64,000 nt of DNA. Source: Sipunculus nudus (Eukaryota > Annelida > Sipuncula > Golfingiida > Sipunculidae). How positions within the stretch are numbered: the stretch's first letter is position 1; each line of letters opens with the position of its first letter. Of this stretch, positions 36,600 to 48,046 are shown in pieces. The DNA lies in NCBI GenBank assembly GCA_026874595.1, contig CM049319.1, forward strand, positions 18,579,101-18,643,100, given 5' to 3'. Under the pieces are notes generated by a model. It was not told where the DNA came from. It did no database searches and saw nothing but the letters and a program-made list of their open reading frames with translations. Position numbers and translations under genes: made by a program.

Positions 36600-37490
36600 G
36601 TGAAGAGATTAATAATAATAGTTTATTAAGCCTTTAGAAGAAGAGTACATGTACTTAAACATAATAAAAAAGAAAGTAATCAGAACAGTAAAACCACAGA
36701 TAAGACACCGTATTATACATAAATCAATATATTAAAATGGTGTCAGACGCATATTTAAGATATATTTATTATAAGGGGCGTAACTGACTAATAACTGTCG
36801 GACGGTATCCGACACTCTATCATTGACATCATTTTTCAATTCCTTTTTTACCCTTTGCTTGTACCCCTTATCAAAAATATATTTGAGAAACTTATACCAT
36901 ATTTCAAACACGTTTCTTTTGATCTTGCAATGAGATCAGAATGACCACTCAGTTTACCACAAGCATGCATATTCAGTAAATATGAATAAAAAGCCCTGGC
37001 GCGAGAGTTATTACTTAAGATGGCGCATGTTAATCAAGACCATTCAACTGTTTTTTGTATCCTACTTACATTCAGTGCTTTCAAAATGGGAGAACTTTTA
37101 CAATATTAATGTAAACCAATACCGACCTTTAGTAGTTGTGACTGTAATTTTTCCATTTTTGTTAAAGATTGTTTACTTACATATATGGCACTGGTGCCAT
37201 ATGTCAACACAGGCCTAATAACTGTTTTCCACACATATGATAAAGAATCAACATCGCTTACAAAGTTTGAGAAACCAGCTCCTTGAAGAGAATAAAATGC
37301 CTTTTTGCATGCATTTATGCGGTCATCAATATGCTCCTTAGGATTAGATTTTGACAAAGTAACACCAAGATAACTAACACTTTTGCATTCAGTCAGCTTA
37401 ACACCATCAAGTCGCCATTCAGAGCGAGGTTCTAGATTATCTGACCGATGTGGCTTTAGGTTCAGGATGTTCGTGAGAAACACATGACCA
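36600..37490 (-). mobile_element. Non-LTR (LINE) retrotransposon, 3' fragment
   Basis: The minus-strand ORF 37483-37106 reads like the end of a LINE reverse transcriptase: SVSYLGVTLSK, a NACKKAFYSLQGAG block, TVIRPVLTYG and MEKLQSQLLKVGIG. The reading then continues through frameshifts and stops (NSRARAFYSYLLNMHACG, SGHSDLIARS) to about 36750, as in the C-terminal tail of such proteins. It is 5'-truncated, as is usual for LINEs, and dead. It ends near an AT-rich aataataatag tail. Clade not determined. Confidence 0.8.
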
Positions 37491-37499
37491 GAGCGGTGT

Positions 37500-38655
37500 T
37501 TATTATTGCAGTCATAACCACATTATGCTGTGCATGTCAAAACAGAGATTTGACCAGCCGGTGGTCAGTGTTATTGATAGTTTGACACCACATGGAGTTA
37601 CAATAAGATAAGGAGTCCACTTTAGGCTTTGTGCAGTTCTGGGTCAACTGTGTCGCCTTAAAGGCCAGCTGTAACCACAAAGTGTCTATTACAAGATCAA
37701 AGGCAATCATTCCCTTGTTTGACTTCTAGGCATATTATGTAATATGTGAGGCCTGACACAAGTACAGGGTTACATTCCATATACAACATCAGGCCATGAA
37801 ACTTTGATGAAAATCTAAATTAAAAAAAATGATGCATTATCTATTTTGAATAAATTATTGACTTCATACCTAGAAAAAAAACATATGCATAGTGTTGTTA
37901 CAACTGTAGTCAGTGTTAGGGGTTAACAGGAATTAATTAAAATAAATTAACATTTATCTCCACATATAACTTTTTTACACAACCTGAAAACATTTTATAC
38001 AAAAATATCAGTGTCTTTAAATGATCGTTAATGTAAAATTATAAATTAAAAGTTTTACCTAACTGCCAGATCATCAACTGATCCAATCTGACGTTACAAT
38101 TTTCAAATCCCCGGCTACAAACATGCGCATGTCCAAATCTTTTTAATCTATGTGTTAACTCACAAACTCGAAAGCCAGCATACTAAGGGAACAAACCTGC
38201 TGACTCCTTACAATATCTGAAAATTTCCATTATATCACCAAATTATCACAAGTAATACATACGAGTGAGCCGCCCGTTTGTCACAAATTTACCATTGTGC
38301 AACCACGTGGAGCATGTTTGAAAGAAAATACTTTTTTTTATTGAAGGTAAAAATTCAATATATAAATACAATCTAATATAATTAAGAGTAGTGTTATAAG
38401 CACTTTTCTGAGGTGGGCCAAAATATCCCCGGTTTACGGAACTTATATCTTATGTACTTATAACTTGTATAGCAATGACCAAGCAATGTCTACATATAAG
38501 GTTTACTGTCTTTTGTTCCACACATCCAAAAACCGTTGTGTACCTGAAGAACCACATTTCTCATTTATCATTACCTGCTGTGGAAAACTTGAAAGAAATA
38601 TTTGCCTAATGTTGTTTTTTTCTTTGAGTTATCCAAGCAGTCGGAAAAAATAACA
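37500..38655. other. Intergenic stretch, no gene seen
   Basis: AT-rich, no recognised exon, RNA gene or repeat. Confidence 0.4.
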
Positions 38656-38659
38656 TAAT

Positions 38660-39120
38660 AAGGGTCTTTGCGGAAATGATTGGAATAGTCTACGATAACT
38701 GGATGATTATCCATATTACAGTCAGTATATTATTTACAAGACTCATTGTAATTTATACGCTCCATGCAATATAACAACATTATTGAAATATAAATATTAA
38801 CAGGACGTGTGCTCATTCTTAGGCCCGTTTATGTGATAGGTATCAGAATGAACACAGCCGCAAGGCGCATTATGTCATTTTTATTACTACAGTGATGCGC
38901 ATGTAACAACACCCACAGCACGTTGTCCAGTTCAGTAGTGTGCACCAAAAGGAGGAAAGAATAATTGAAATGTGCTTTTCATTTGAGAGAAAGCTTAAAG
39001 TGCAAACCGAAACAAATGTTTTTTTTTTTTTGGGGGGGGGGGGTTCCCTGTTATTCTTTCTTCACTCGATTTCTTCGCCTCCAACTCCGATTGGAATTCG
39101 GGTGACAAGTTTCAACAGAG
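38660..39120 (+). pseudogene. Promoter plus exon 1 relic, unit C
   Basis: 38660-39005 follows the conserved upstream region of units B and E. From 39040 the sequence matches the second half of exon 1 (most like unit A: ctttcttcactcgatttcttcgcct, ttggaattcgggtgacaa) with a donor gaggtgagt at 39120. The codons before this, including the ATG region, are replaced by a T14-G11 tract. Non-functional. Confidence 0.6.
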
Positions 39121-40250
39121 GTGAGTCACTGTCCGTCACTAAAAGAAAAAGCCAACCTGATGTCTAGTTTAACACGAATTTTATATAGACGACACCTGGA
39201 CTATCTGATCCATATGTTAGCATTTGAAAAATATTTATCCCCATTGTCCTATGTGTAAAAGACAATGTTGATTATCTGCAATGCCTGACCGCATGATGAC
39301 GCAACAAGACCGGAGGCGCTCATGGGCATGGGCAAGACAGTTAATATGCCCCTTGCAGCGGAAATCGCTTCAATGAACCCACCGTGGGCCTAGCCAATGC
39401 AAATTATCAAAGTTGTCTGTTATACTTATCTAGCTTACGTTGAATGTAAGCCTGTCATATTGTGGAACCCACTTTAGTATATGTTATAAACAGTATATAA
39501 AGCATAGGTTATCATAAAAATGTAACTAGTGGATGCAAAGACAAGTAGAAAATGCAATAGCTAATGTGCTTTCCCATATTCTTTTATAAAACAAAGACTT
39601 GGCACGTGCCCGTCAACTCCACTAGTATTGAGATAATGAGAATCGTACTAGAAAGGATTAAAAATGTAACTTGACCAATGTAACTTGTATATTTTCGTAT
39701 AAGGTGAAAATAGGGGCATTGGTAGAAAACGGGGCGAAGTGTGTCTATGGAATATGTTGGGGTACAGGACATCCTTAACATGCGTTATTTTGTAACTTCT
39801 ATATATTGAACTTTCTCTTCCAGAATTTCCATGAAAAAGGTTTAAAGGGATTACGTAAAACACTCATTTTCTACTTTTATGGTACAGACAAAATATACGA
39901 ACTTCGCTTTCAGAGCCGCCATTTTCTCACGTGATAAGTTTGGTATTTCGTTCTGGGAACAAAAAAAAGGTCATAATTGACACCCTTTAGGTTTCTTGTG
40001 AAAAACTTTAAATTTGTAATGTACACATATTAGGATACACTGTAAATCCAAAAAATTTACCATTATTCCACCACACACACAAACTGGAGCACCTTGCAAT
40101 CAGAATTTTATCAAAATCATCCTAATCGGGCTGGCTTATCTAACTTTTATATTAATCATAAATTATCATAGTATCAAAGAGAAAATTTTAATTCCATACA
40201 TTTGAATTAAAATTACTCACGAATGCCATAAAAATATACTTTATAATGAT
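39121..40250. other. Intron-like DNA of unit C
   Basis: Shares stretches with intron 1 of unit B (for example gtgaaaatt.gggg.cttggcagaaa near 16500 against 39705) but has no exon. Confidence 0.45.
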
Positions 40251-40254
40251 TCAG

Positions 40255-40672
40255 AACCATCCACAGGATGCTATGAAGACCACAGGCCAGCCGCTCAAAA
40301 GGTGAACGTTCAACGAGAGCAACAACAGCGGCCATCTTTGTTTCTTCGTTCTAACCTCACAAACCTAGTTAATGTGCTGCTGATGTGAAATCTATATACA
40401 TAAAAATAGGAATTCGAGGTATGCATGTGCATGGAATAAAAGAGTATGTTTACTGCTTTGTCTTAGATCCTATAGCATGACATTTCTTACAAATAGGTGT
40501 TCCCGTCATAAACAACGGCCATCTTTGTTTCTTCCAACTAACCTCATAAACCTTGTTAATGTGCTACTTTTATGAAATCTATAAATATGAAAATAGGAAT
40601 TTTAGACATTGATGTGCATGGGATAAATAAACATGCTTTACTGCTTTGCATGAGATCCTAACGAATGACACA
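40255..40672 (+). pseudogene. Exon-2-like relic, internally duplicated, unit C
   Basis: After ttcag the sequence parallels the degenerate exon piece at 16914 (aaccatc, gaagaccacaggccag, cgttcaacg, cggccatctttgtttcttc). The 3' part is tandemly duplicated: 40325-40487 resembles 40512-40672. There is no open frame. Confidence 0.6.
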
Positions 40673-40879
40673 TGGATAAATAATAGCATATGTTGGGTCC
40701 TCCTAAAATTTGTATACCCGATGTCTAGGGACCATATGGAATTGTTTTGAAGTAGATGCTATTCTTAGCAAACATAGAGAAGTCGATATAACTCCGCGCT
40801 TCAAAGTTCATGGATACACGGCAGTTGACGTTCGTTATAATTGCAAATAGGTGGAACTTAATGTACCTTATAATGTTTC

Positions 40880-40936
40880 AGGGGAGTCTCCGGTATGAAG
40901 CTTGGTTGTCCACAGGCGAGACTGTCCAGGGAAAGG
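40880..40936 (+). pseudogene. Truncated true exon 2 relic, unit C
   Basis: tttcag, then ggagtctccggtatgaa and gtccacaggcgagactgtcc, nearly identical to 17390-17445. Similarity stops abruptly at 40936, removing the rest of exon 2 and all of exon 3. Confidence 0.7.
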
Positions 40937-41249
40937 GTGAATTTATGGTTTAATGGTTTTGTGGTCGTTGTTACTATAAAATTATTATTAGTATTATCAT
41001 TATTATTATTATCATTATGAATATTTATTCAGGACGTGCTGTTAAGCATGTCCATCCTGAATATTCACAGTGCAAACAGCGAAGCTATAACGATACAACT
41101 TTCAGAAAAAACCTGGGTAAACAGATTATCAATTACCAAGGCTCGAAATCTTCAGACTTGTATGATATGATATATCATATATAACACCTGAGATATTTCA
41201 TGTACTTAAGATTTATCATATAGGAAACAGGTCTTTACCTTTGAATGAA

Positions 41250-41560
41250 ACGGTCATTTCTACCAAGATTTACTGAAAGTGGTTTCAGGGACTGTGTGCA
41301 TAAAAATTACCTTTCCAAAGATATATAGGTCACATTGATTTGCTAGACATGTTTCACGGAAAGCACGGCTGGTCTCCAAATTAGGTTGCACAGTGGCTGT
41401 ACTGGTTAGAAGGAAGCATGGGTACATACTTGAATTCATCTCCTATATAAAGGCGATGGGGTCGGGTACCTGTTCAAGCAGCAGCCTGCCGCCGACACGT
41501 TAATGTGTTATTCAGCAGACGTTGGGTTGGCGGTACAAGCTATGGGGCCAGACTAGTTTC
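41250..41560 (+). repeat. Diverged third copy of the 20.5-kb repeat unit
   Basis: Shares gtcatttctaccaag, ccaaattaggttgcacagtgg and .tgtac.gg with the tandem units at 20488-21120. It marks the 3' part of unit C after its internal deletion. Confidence 0.5.
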
Positions 41561-42169
41561 AGGTTATTTATATGTACTAACCATTTCAGGCCGTACTCGG
41601 TTATGTTTAATTGTCAAATTGTTATTTTCACAATTTTTGGATTAAACGATAACCACATCATTTATCAGGTAATAAAATGATCACATCCAAATTCCAAATT
41701 TTCTTGCCGTGATCATTGATAACAAACACCTTTTCCATCGTAAAATTTTCCAAATATCACTCCATTTAACAAAATCTTCTCAAAAACGGCAAATTGGACT
41801 GAAATGGCCGACATAGCTACTCTACGGCGGGTGAAGGTTAGATTGTTCATATTATCGCCAGGTTCAAGTTTATGACATTATAGCTACAAATACTACCTCA
41901 AAAGTCTGCCAAACGCCATCACTCGTGCCGTGGAGAGTGCTTTCTTTTAGTTTTTTTGCTATACCTGACTCCATATTTTAGTATATTTTTAATCTTAGTA
42001 CAATTAAAGGTAACAAAGGTATCAAATAATAGAAAAAAAGTAGGTAAACAAATGATAAATTATAATATATGTATATATAAATATTCATATATTATAAATG
42101 ACAACGAAAGACAATGAAGAGGTCATTTCAACCATATATATCGACATAAAAATTAAAGATTATACATGT

Positions 42170-43019
42170 TGTTACAGGTGTCGCTTTTGTTGTGTGCAGC
42201 AGACTTGCATGTGTCTGTGTAGCGCTAGCATTGTCCGTTGCCGTGGGAAACGCGCGGGCGGGGCCGGCCCACGTGTGGGGTCTGACGTGTAGAAAAACAG
42301 CGCTCATGCTAATCTGGAACTTTCTGGGCTGGTCGTGCTCTATGAGCGTGTGTCTTGTATTGTTCTTTGGGCCTGTTTATTATGTATTGTTAGGTTCTTT
42401 GGATTGTTCATGAAATAGAATTTTCGGATGAAAAGTTATAAATAGGGGCTGTGTTTAAGAGCCGGGGGAGGAGAGAGATATATTCCAGCGGACACGGAAG
42501 AGTGTGAGTCAGTTTTGGACCTATCCGATAATTGCAGTAGTGTCAGGGATTCTAAAAACTCTATGCAAATTTAGTGTGGCCTGTCTCCAGTTTGCTTTCG
42601 GGATTATTACAAGAACTACACTTTTGGATTACAACAGATTGATTTTGTGATAGAATTGGACTATTATTCTCTAAGAAGATTTATGTGAACTGTTTTAAAG
42701 GACTTGTTGTCGCTTTGACAAAAGGTGGTATCCCGGTACTGTTCACTTGATTTATTATCTTGTTATTGTATTGATTTGCTTTTGTACTGTTGTTATACTG
42801 TTGTTATAATGTGTAATTGTATTGATTTAGTGTATTGTAATGTTAGGATTGTTTTAAGAATAAATTATAATTATTTGATAAAAAAAAATTGACTTCTTTA
42901 TTCATTCCCCTAGACATTTCACGCTGCCTGGTGTTACAGAATCTGATTTTTGTTTATCTCCGTAACAAAATTTATGCTTGTCACAACTAAGTGATCTGTT
43001 GTTATTAGGTTTCGTAACA
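42170..43019 (+). repeat. 5' LTR of element A
   Basis: 850 bp with 6-bp inverted ends. TATAAATA at 42437-42444 and a polyadenylation-like aataaatt near 42860. The second half (from about 42470) matches the 3' LTR well, while the U3 half matches poorly. Confidence 0.85.
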
Positions 43020-43025
43020 TAAAAT

Positions 43026-43042
43026 TGTGGGCTCGTCCTGGA
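43026..43042 (+). other. Primer-binding site, tRNA-Pro type
   Basis: tgtgggctcgtcctgga resembles the tRNA-Pro binding site known from many retroelements (tgggggctcgtccggga), with about two mismatches. Confidence 0.6.
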
Positions 43043-43153
43043 GGCTTAATAGTTTCGAAAATTAATTAGGCCTTGCCCTAGACACATTGTTTACAATACA
43101 TTGTTTACAAGATTTATCTCAGTGGTTTTTTGTTATTGTTTTAACATCATAAC

Positions 43154-44320
43154 ATGGCAGATTTCAAACCTGAGACATTTGTTGAAGATCCCAACCCTGA
43201 TCAACTTGAACAGTTGACAAACGATCAGTTGTTGCGTTTGGGACAACACTTAGGGCTAAGTGTGAAAAAAAAGTTTTGAGAAAGCTTGATATCATATCTA
43301 AAATCATGCAAGATCTAGTTAGCAAAAGTTTAATTGAAGAGAGTGAAGTGAAAACATAAAAAAAGACAGCCTTGCTCTGCAGTTAGAATTTAAAAAAGTT
43401 AGAAATGCAACATGAGCCAGCATTAAAAGAGAGGGAAGAACCTGAAAGGTTAGAAAGAGAAAGACTAGAAGAGAAAATTGAAAGAGAAATACTAGAAAAA
43501 GAAATAGAAATTGAGTTAGAAAGACTTTAACTAGAACATGGTCTACGTGCTGCCCCAACTCAAAGTGTTGATGTTACTAAACACATTAGACTTGTCCCAC
43601 CTAAAAAAGAGGCTGATAAATATTTCTCACACTTTGAGAAGGTAGCTAAAAATTTAAAATGGCCTAATGAAAATTGGACTATGCTATTACAAAGTGTAGT
43701 GAGTGGCAAGGCCAGAGAAATTTATACAGAACTTTCAGTAGAAGCCGCTGCTGACTATGACCAGGTTAAACGGTTAATCCTAAAAGGTTATGAGTTAGTT
43801 CCGGAGACTTACCGCCAGACATTCAGAAATTGGGAAAAGCGCAAAGAACAGACCTACGTAGAATGTGCTAGGACAAAAGAGCAGTTGTTTGATCGCTGGT
43901 GTAGTTCTAAAAATGTAATGAAAGATTATGATAATTTGCGCCAGTTGATTTTGCTTGAAGAATTTAAGCCTGCATTGACGCAGATGTTAAAACCTTTCTT
44001 GATGAGGAAATTCCTGAAACACTTGGCATTGCTGCTTAATTAGCTGATGATTATTCATTAACACACAAATGTCCTTTACTAGCAAATCAAACCAGTCATT
44101 AACAAACAAGAATGTAAATCAGTATGGTCAAAAGAAATTTAAGGCGCAGTCACCCAATACTAGTAGTCCTGATAGTTCAGCAAAGTCCATTGCTACACCT
44201 CAGTCCACGTCCACTTTGTCTGAATCCAACCAATCCTTTCATTTTCAAAGAAAATCTGTAATTAATGCAATAGGAAGGTCATCTAATATCTGACTGCTGG
44301 AAACTTGCAAATAAATCGAA
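43154..44320 (+). pseudogene. gag of element A, SCAN-related, broken
   Basis: Starts at ATG 43154 (MADFKPETFVEDPNPDQLEQL) and shifts frame near 43275. The coiled, charged middle is followed from about 43545 by a capsid-like region: VPPKKEADKYFSHFEKVA, NWTMLLQSVVSGKAREIYT, YELVPETYRQTFRNW, EQLFDRW. This resembles the SCAN domain, which descends from Gmr1-like gag. A C-x2-C-x4-H-x4-C zinc knuckle at about 44258-44312 is interrupted by a stop and a frameshift. The product would form the particle and bind RNA. Confidence 0.75.
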
Positions 44321-44852
44321 GAACAAACCTACTGGTTTTGTTCCAAAATTTATGCAGAGCATAGTACAAGAGCCAAGCTCTTTTCATGTAAATAAGGGGA
44401 TACAACTCCATTATTGACTCTAATAAAGAGTGTGATGACACGGAGGCCAAGGTGCCGTCTGACTCCAAAGAAGAATCCGAAGCTTGCGGGTAAAAATATC
44501 AGTTGATTTCTGCGAGGAATTAATTAAGACTAGGTCCTTTCAAGACTCCTGCGAGGAGTATTCTCTAAATAAGTCTAATCCCTTTAATGACTCTTGCGAG
44601 AGTATTTCAAATGAGGCCAGGTCCTCTTATGACAAAAAGAAGTTTGTTTCTGCTCTGTTGACTCCCATGAGGAGTTTGTTTGTATTAAAGATGTAGATTC
44701 CTTTAGTGACTCTGAAAAATAGTTTATGACTGACACTATCAGTGTCAGTTCTTTGTTTGATGAGACTGAGGTAGTAGATTCCTCTCCTGACTCCAAAATG
44801 GAGTTATTTGAGCCATTCATACATTATGGTTTTGTATCACTTTCAAGTGATT

Positions 44853-44968
44853 TTGCAGACTCTACCCCTATTAGAATTTTAAGGGACACGGGTTCAGACC
44901 ATACTCTCATATTAGCAAACACTTTGCGTTATCTAATAGGTTATTCACTGGTGCACATGCACTTGTAA
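44853..44968 (+). pseudogene. Aspartic protease fragment of element A
   Basis: RILRDTGSDHTLI contains the D-T-G-S active-site loop of retroviral-type aspartic proteases. The frame stops at 44968, and the downstream flap region continues in other frames. Confidence 0.65.
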
Positions 44969-45339
44969 ATGGTGTGTTTTCAGACAAGCACACTTCAGTT
45001 GCGCTTCACTGTATACATTTAAAGTCAGATTGGATTTCTGGGAATATTACTGTGGGCATAAAAACTACCTTACCCTTTAAGGGAATTCAGTTGCTACTAG
45101 GCAAGATGTTGCAGGTGACAAAGTACAGCCTGTACCGCTAGTGACAGAAAAGCCGTCACTTGATCAGGACACTGATCCTGAAAGTCAGGAAATTCCTGGT
45201 TTGTATCCTTCATGTGCTGTAACTAGATCTATGGCCAAGAAAAACACACATGAGGATAATGGTCCAGATAATAACTCTCTGGGAGTCACTAGTTACTCGT
45301 CTAACGACTCGCCCGTACAGGATGCAGCATTTTCAATGT

Positions 45340-46190
45340 CAGAAATTATCGTGGAACAGCATAAGGACCCTGATATTTCATGTTTGTTTCCCAGGGCAGT
45401 TTTTAAAGATCAATTGTCACAGAACCCTATTTGATCCTACGTTAAAATGGAGTTCTTATGCGTTAATTGTGACCACCTGATACGTGCGCTGATGATGAGT
45501 GGGCCATCAAACATCACATAGTAATGCCCAAAAGCTTTCTAAGCATGTCACATGAGGCTCCTTTGTCTGGCCATTTAGTTATAAATAAAACTTATCAGAA
45601 AGTTAGTACATACTTCTATTGGCCTAACCTCAGAAAAGATGTTGTACAATATTGTAAATCATGCCATGCATGTCAGATGGTAAGCAAGCTCAATCAGAAC
45701 CCTCCTAAGGCACAACTTCAATAGGATTATTGTATATTGTGTTGGACCACTGCCCAAAACAAAATCTGGACATGAATACTTGCTGACAATTATGTGCGCA
45801 TCTACCAGGTTCCCTGAGGCAATACCATTGAGCAAAATTAATGCCAAAAGTGTTGTCAAAGCTGTGATCAAGTTTCTTTTACAACTTTTGGATTACCAAA
45901 ATCCGTCCAGTCTGACAAAGGGTCTAATTTTATGTCTGGCTTATTCCAACAAGTTATGCTTGAGCTAGGTATAAAACAGTACAGCTCGTCGCCATACCAT
46001 CCTGAAAGTCAGGGCGCCCTCGAGCGTTATCACCAGACTTAAAAAACACATGATTAGGACCTATTGCTATGACACACAGAAAGACTGGGATGAAGGAATC
46101 CAGCTATTGCTGTTTGTTGTGAGAGAATCCTTTCAGGAGTCCTTGGGTTTCAGTCCCTTTGAACTAGTTTTCGGACATGGACCGCGAACT
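45340..46190 (+). pseudogene. Integrase of element A, located before the RT
   Basis: An HHCC zinc finger (SHEAPLSGHLVINKTYQKV ... CKSCHACQ, 45545-45680) is followed by the catalytic core: VGPLPKTKSGHEYLLTI, TRFPEAIPL, then in another frame SVQSDKGSNFMSGLF and SSSPYHPESQGALERYH. The second Asp and the Glu of the D,D-35-E triad are present. The position of the first Asp reads Tyr (IIVYCVGPLP). At least two frameshifts break it. Confidence 0.8.
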
Positions 46191-46534
46191 GAACTTCCTG
46201 TATGACAAGCACAGGTGAAAAGGTCCTTGCCTTACTTACGACCCCTGGCGGACCTCTGCAAGCTAGGTATTTTGGTCCTTACTTTGTTGACAAGAAAGTC
46301 AGTGATTTAAATTACATGCTGTTGACAACAGTTAGGCGTAAGAAGAAACAGCTGTGCCATTATAATATGATGAAACCATATTATAACAGAAATAGCACAT
46401 CAGATGTACAAAATGTTACTGCTGTAAATTGTGTAAACACTGACCCTGACCCAGTTAAAGTAGATACTGATTGTAAGTGTAATGTAGACATTCAGTGTGG
46501 TACAGTACCATAAAAAAACTCAGACGTGTTTAAA

Positions 46535-47235
46535 ATTCTGGATGTCAAACTGTCACACCTTACCGCACAACAACAACAAGGCCTCAAGAACCTACTGCGG
46601 AATTATGAACATTTGTTTAGTGACATTCCAACGCGAACTAACATATCGTGCCATGACGTCGATGTTGGCGAGTCAAGCGCAGTCAAGTAGCATCCTTATA
46701 GACTGAATCCAGAAAAGCAAAAGTATCTACAGGATGAGTTTCAATATTTGCTGGAGAATGATTTTATTGAACCTAGTAACAGTAACTGGAGTTCACCATG
46801 TATTCTTGTGCCAAAACCTGATGAAAGTCGTATGTGCACAGATTATCAAAAACTGAACTCTGTCACCAAAACTGACACGTTCCTGATTCCGAGGATCGAT
46901 GATTGTATTGATAGAGTCGGTAGCTTCAGATATGATTCCAAGTTTGACTTGCTAAAAGGATTCTGGCAAGTTCCGCTGACAGAACGAGCGAAAGAAATGT
47001 CCGCATTAGTGACGCCGCAAGGACTGTACCAGTATAAAGTTATGCCGTTTGAAGAACTCACCAGCCACGTTCCAGCGCCTCATCCATATGGTTGTCAAGG
47101 ACATTCAGGGCTGCGACGCATATATTGATGACCTCATCGTGTACAGCGACACCTGGGAGAAACATCTTCAAATTCTTCGCGACCTCTTCGAAAGGCTCAG
47201 TGAAGCACGTCTGACCGTAAACTTAGTTTAATCTG
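46535..47235 (+). pseudogene. Reverse transcriptase of element A
   Basis: Reads HPYRLNPEKQKYLQDE, LVPKPDESRMCTDYQKLN, SKFDLLKGFWQVPLT, TPQGLYQYKVMPF, then after a frameshift PATFQRLIHMVV and AYIDDLIVYSD with the YIDD active site. In-frame stop near 46690; frameshift at about 47050. Confidence 0.85.
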
Positions 47236-47466
47236 AGTTTCGTCATGCACAGGTAACATTTTTGGGTAGGGTCAGGTAACATTTTTTGGCAGGGTCAGGT
47301 AAAACCTGTTGATGCTAAGAAAGTGCTATTTCTGCATTTCCGAGACCAGAAAACAAAAAGCAAATAATGCGTTTTCTTGGTATGGTTGGATAATACAGGA
47401 AGTTTTGTCCAAATTTGTCTGCTGTAGCTGAACCTTTGACTAATTTGTTAAAGAAGAAACAAAAGT

Positions 47467-47925
47467 TTGTATGGAATGTTCAGTGTAAAAATGAAAGCAA
47501 TTCTGCAAAGATCACCAGTTTTAGCAGCTCCAGACTTGTCTGTACCTTTTAAGTTAGCTGTAGATGCTAGTGATGCTGCTGCTGGTGCTAAGTTGTTACA
47601 GGAAGGCAATGATGGCATAGATCATCCAATTTGTTATTTCTCAAGAAAGTTTAATGCAAACAAGAAAAACTACTCCACTATTGAAAAAGAATGTTTGGCT
47701 TTGATTTTAGCATTGCAACATTTTGAAGTTTATGTTACTTCATCAGTCAGGCCTATCATTGTCTTCAGTGATCACAATCCCGTCATGTTCATGAACAAGT
47801 TGAAGTGTAAAAGTCAAAGATTGTTGAGATGGAGTTTGTTCTTACAAGATTACAGCCTTGAAATCAAACACATTAAAGGGAAAGACTTGCTGATTGTTTA
47901 TCGAGATGTTTATGAAATGTTGTAA
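47467..47925 (+). pseudogene. RNase H domain of element A
   Basis: KLAVDASDAAAGAKLLQ, CYFSRKFNANKKNYSTIEKE, IVFSDHNPVMFM, LQDYSLEIKHIKGKD. The final ADxLSR-type motif appears in the neighbouring frame, so a one-base indel lies near 47888. No integrase follows; the purine tract and the 3' LTR begin about 110 bp later. Confidence 0.8.
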
Positions 47926-48035
47926 ACGAGATGTTTATGTGATGTTGTAAGTAAGGTGATTTTTGAGATGTTGTGGAAATTTAGTGATTGTGATCGCAAA
48001 AAGAAAGTTTTCGAGAAAACTTCATTTTTTCTTAC

Positions 48036-48046
48036 AGGAGGGGGAG
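48036..48046 (+). other. Polypurine tract of element A
   Basis: aggagggggag immediately before the TGTTAC start of the 3' LTR. Confidence 0.8.

Noticed and set aside
42098-42413. ORFs of 64 and 73 codons
   Set aside because: They cross the 5' LTR boundary and have no known domain.
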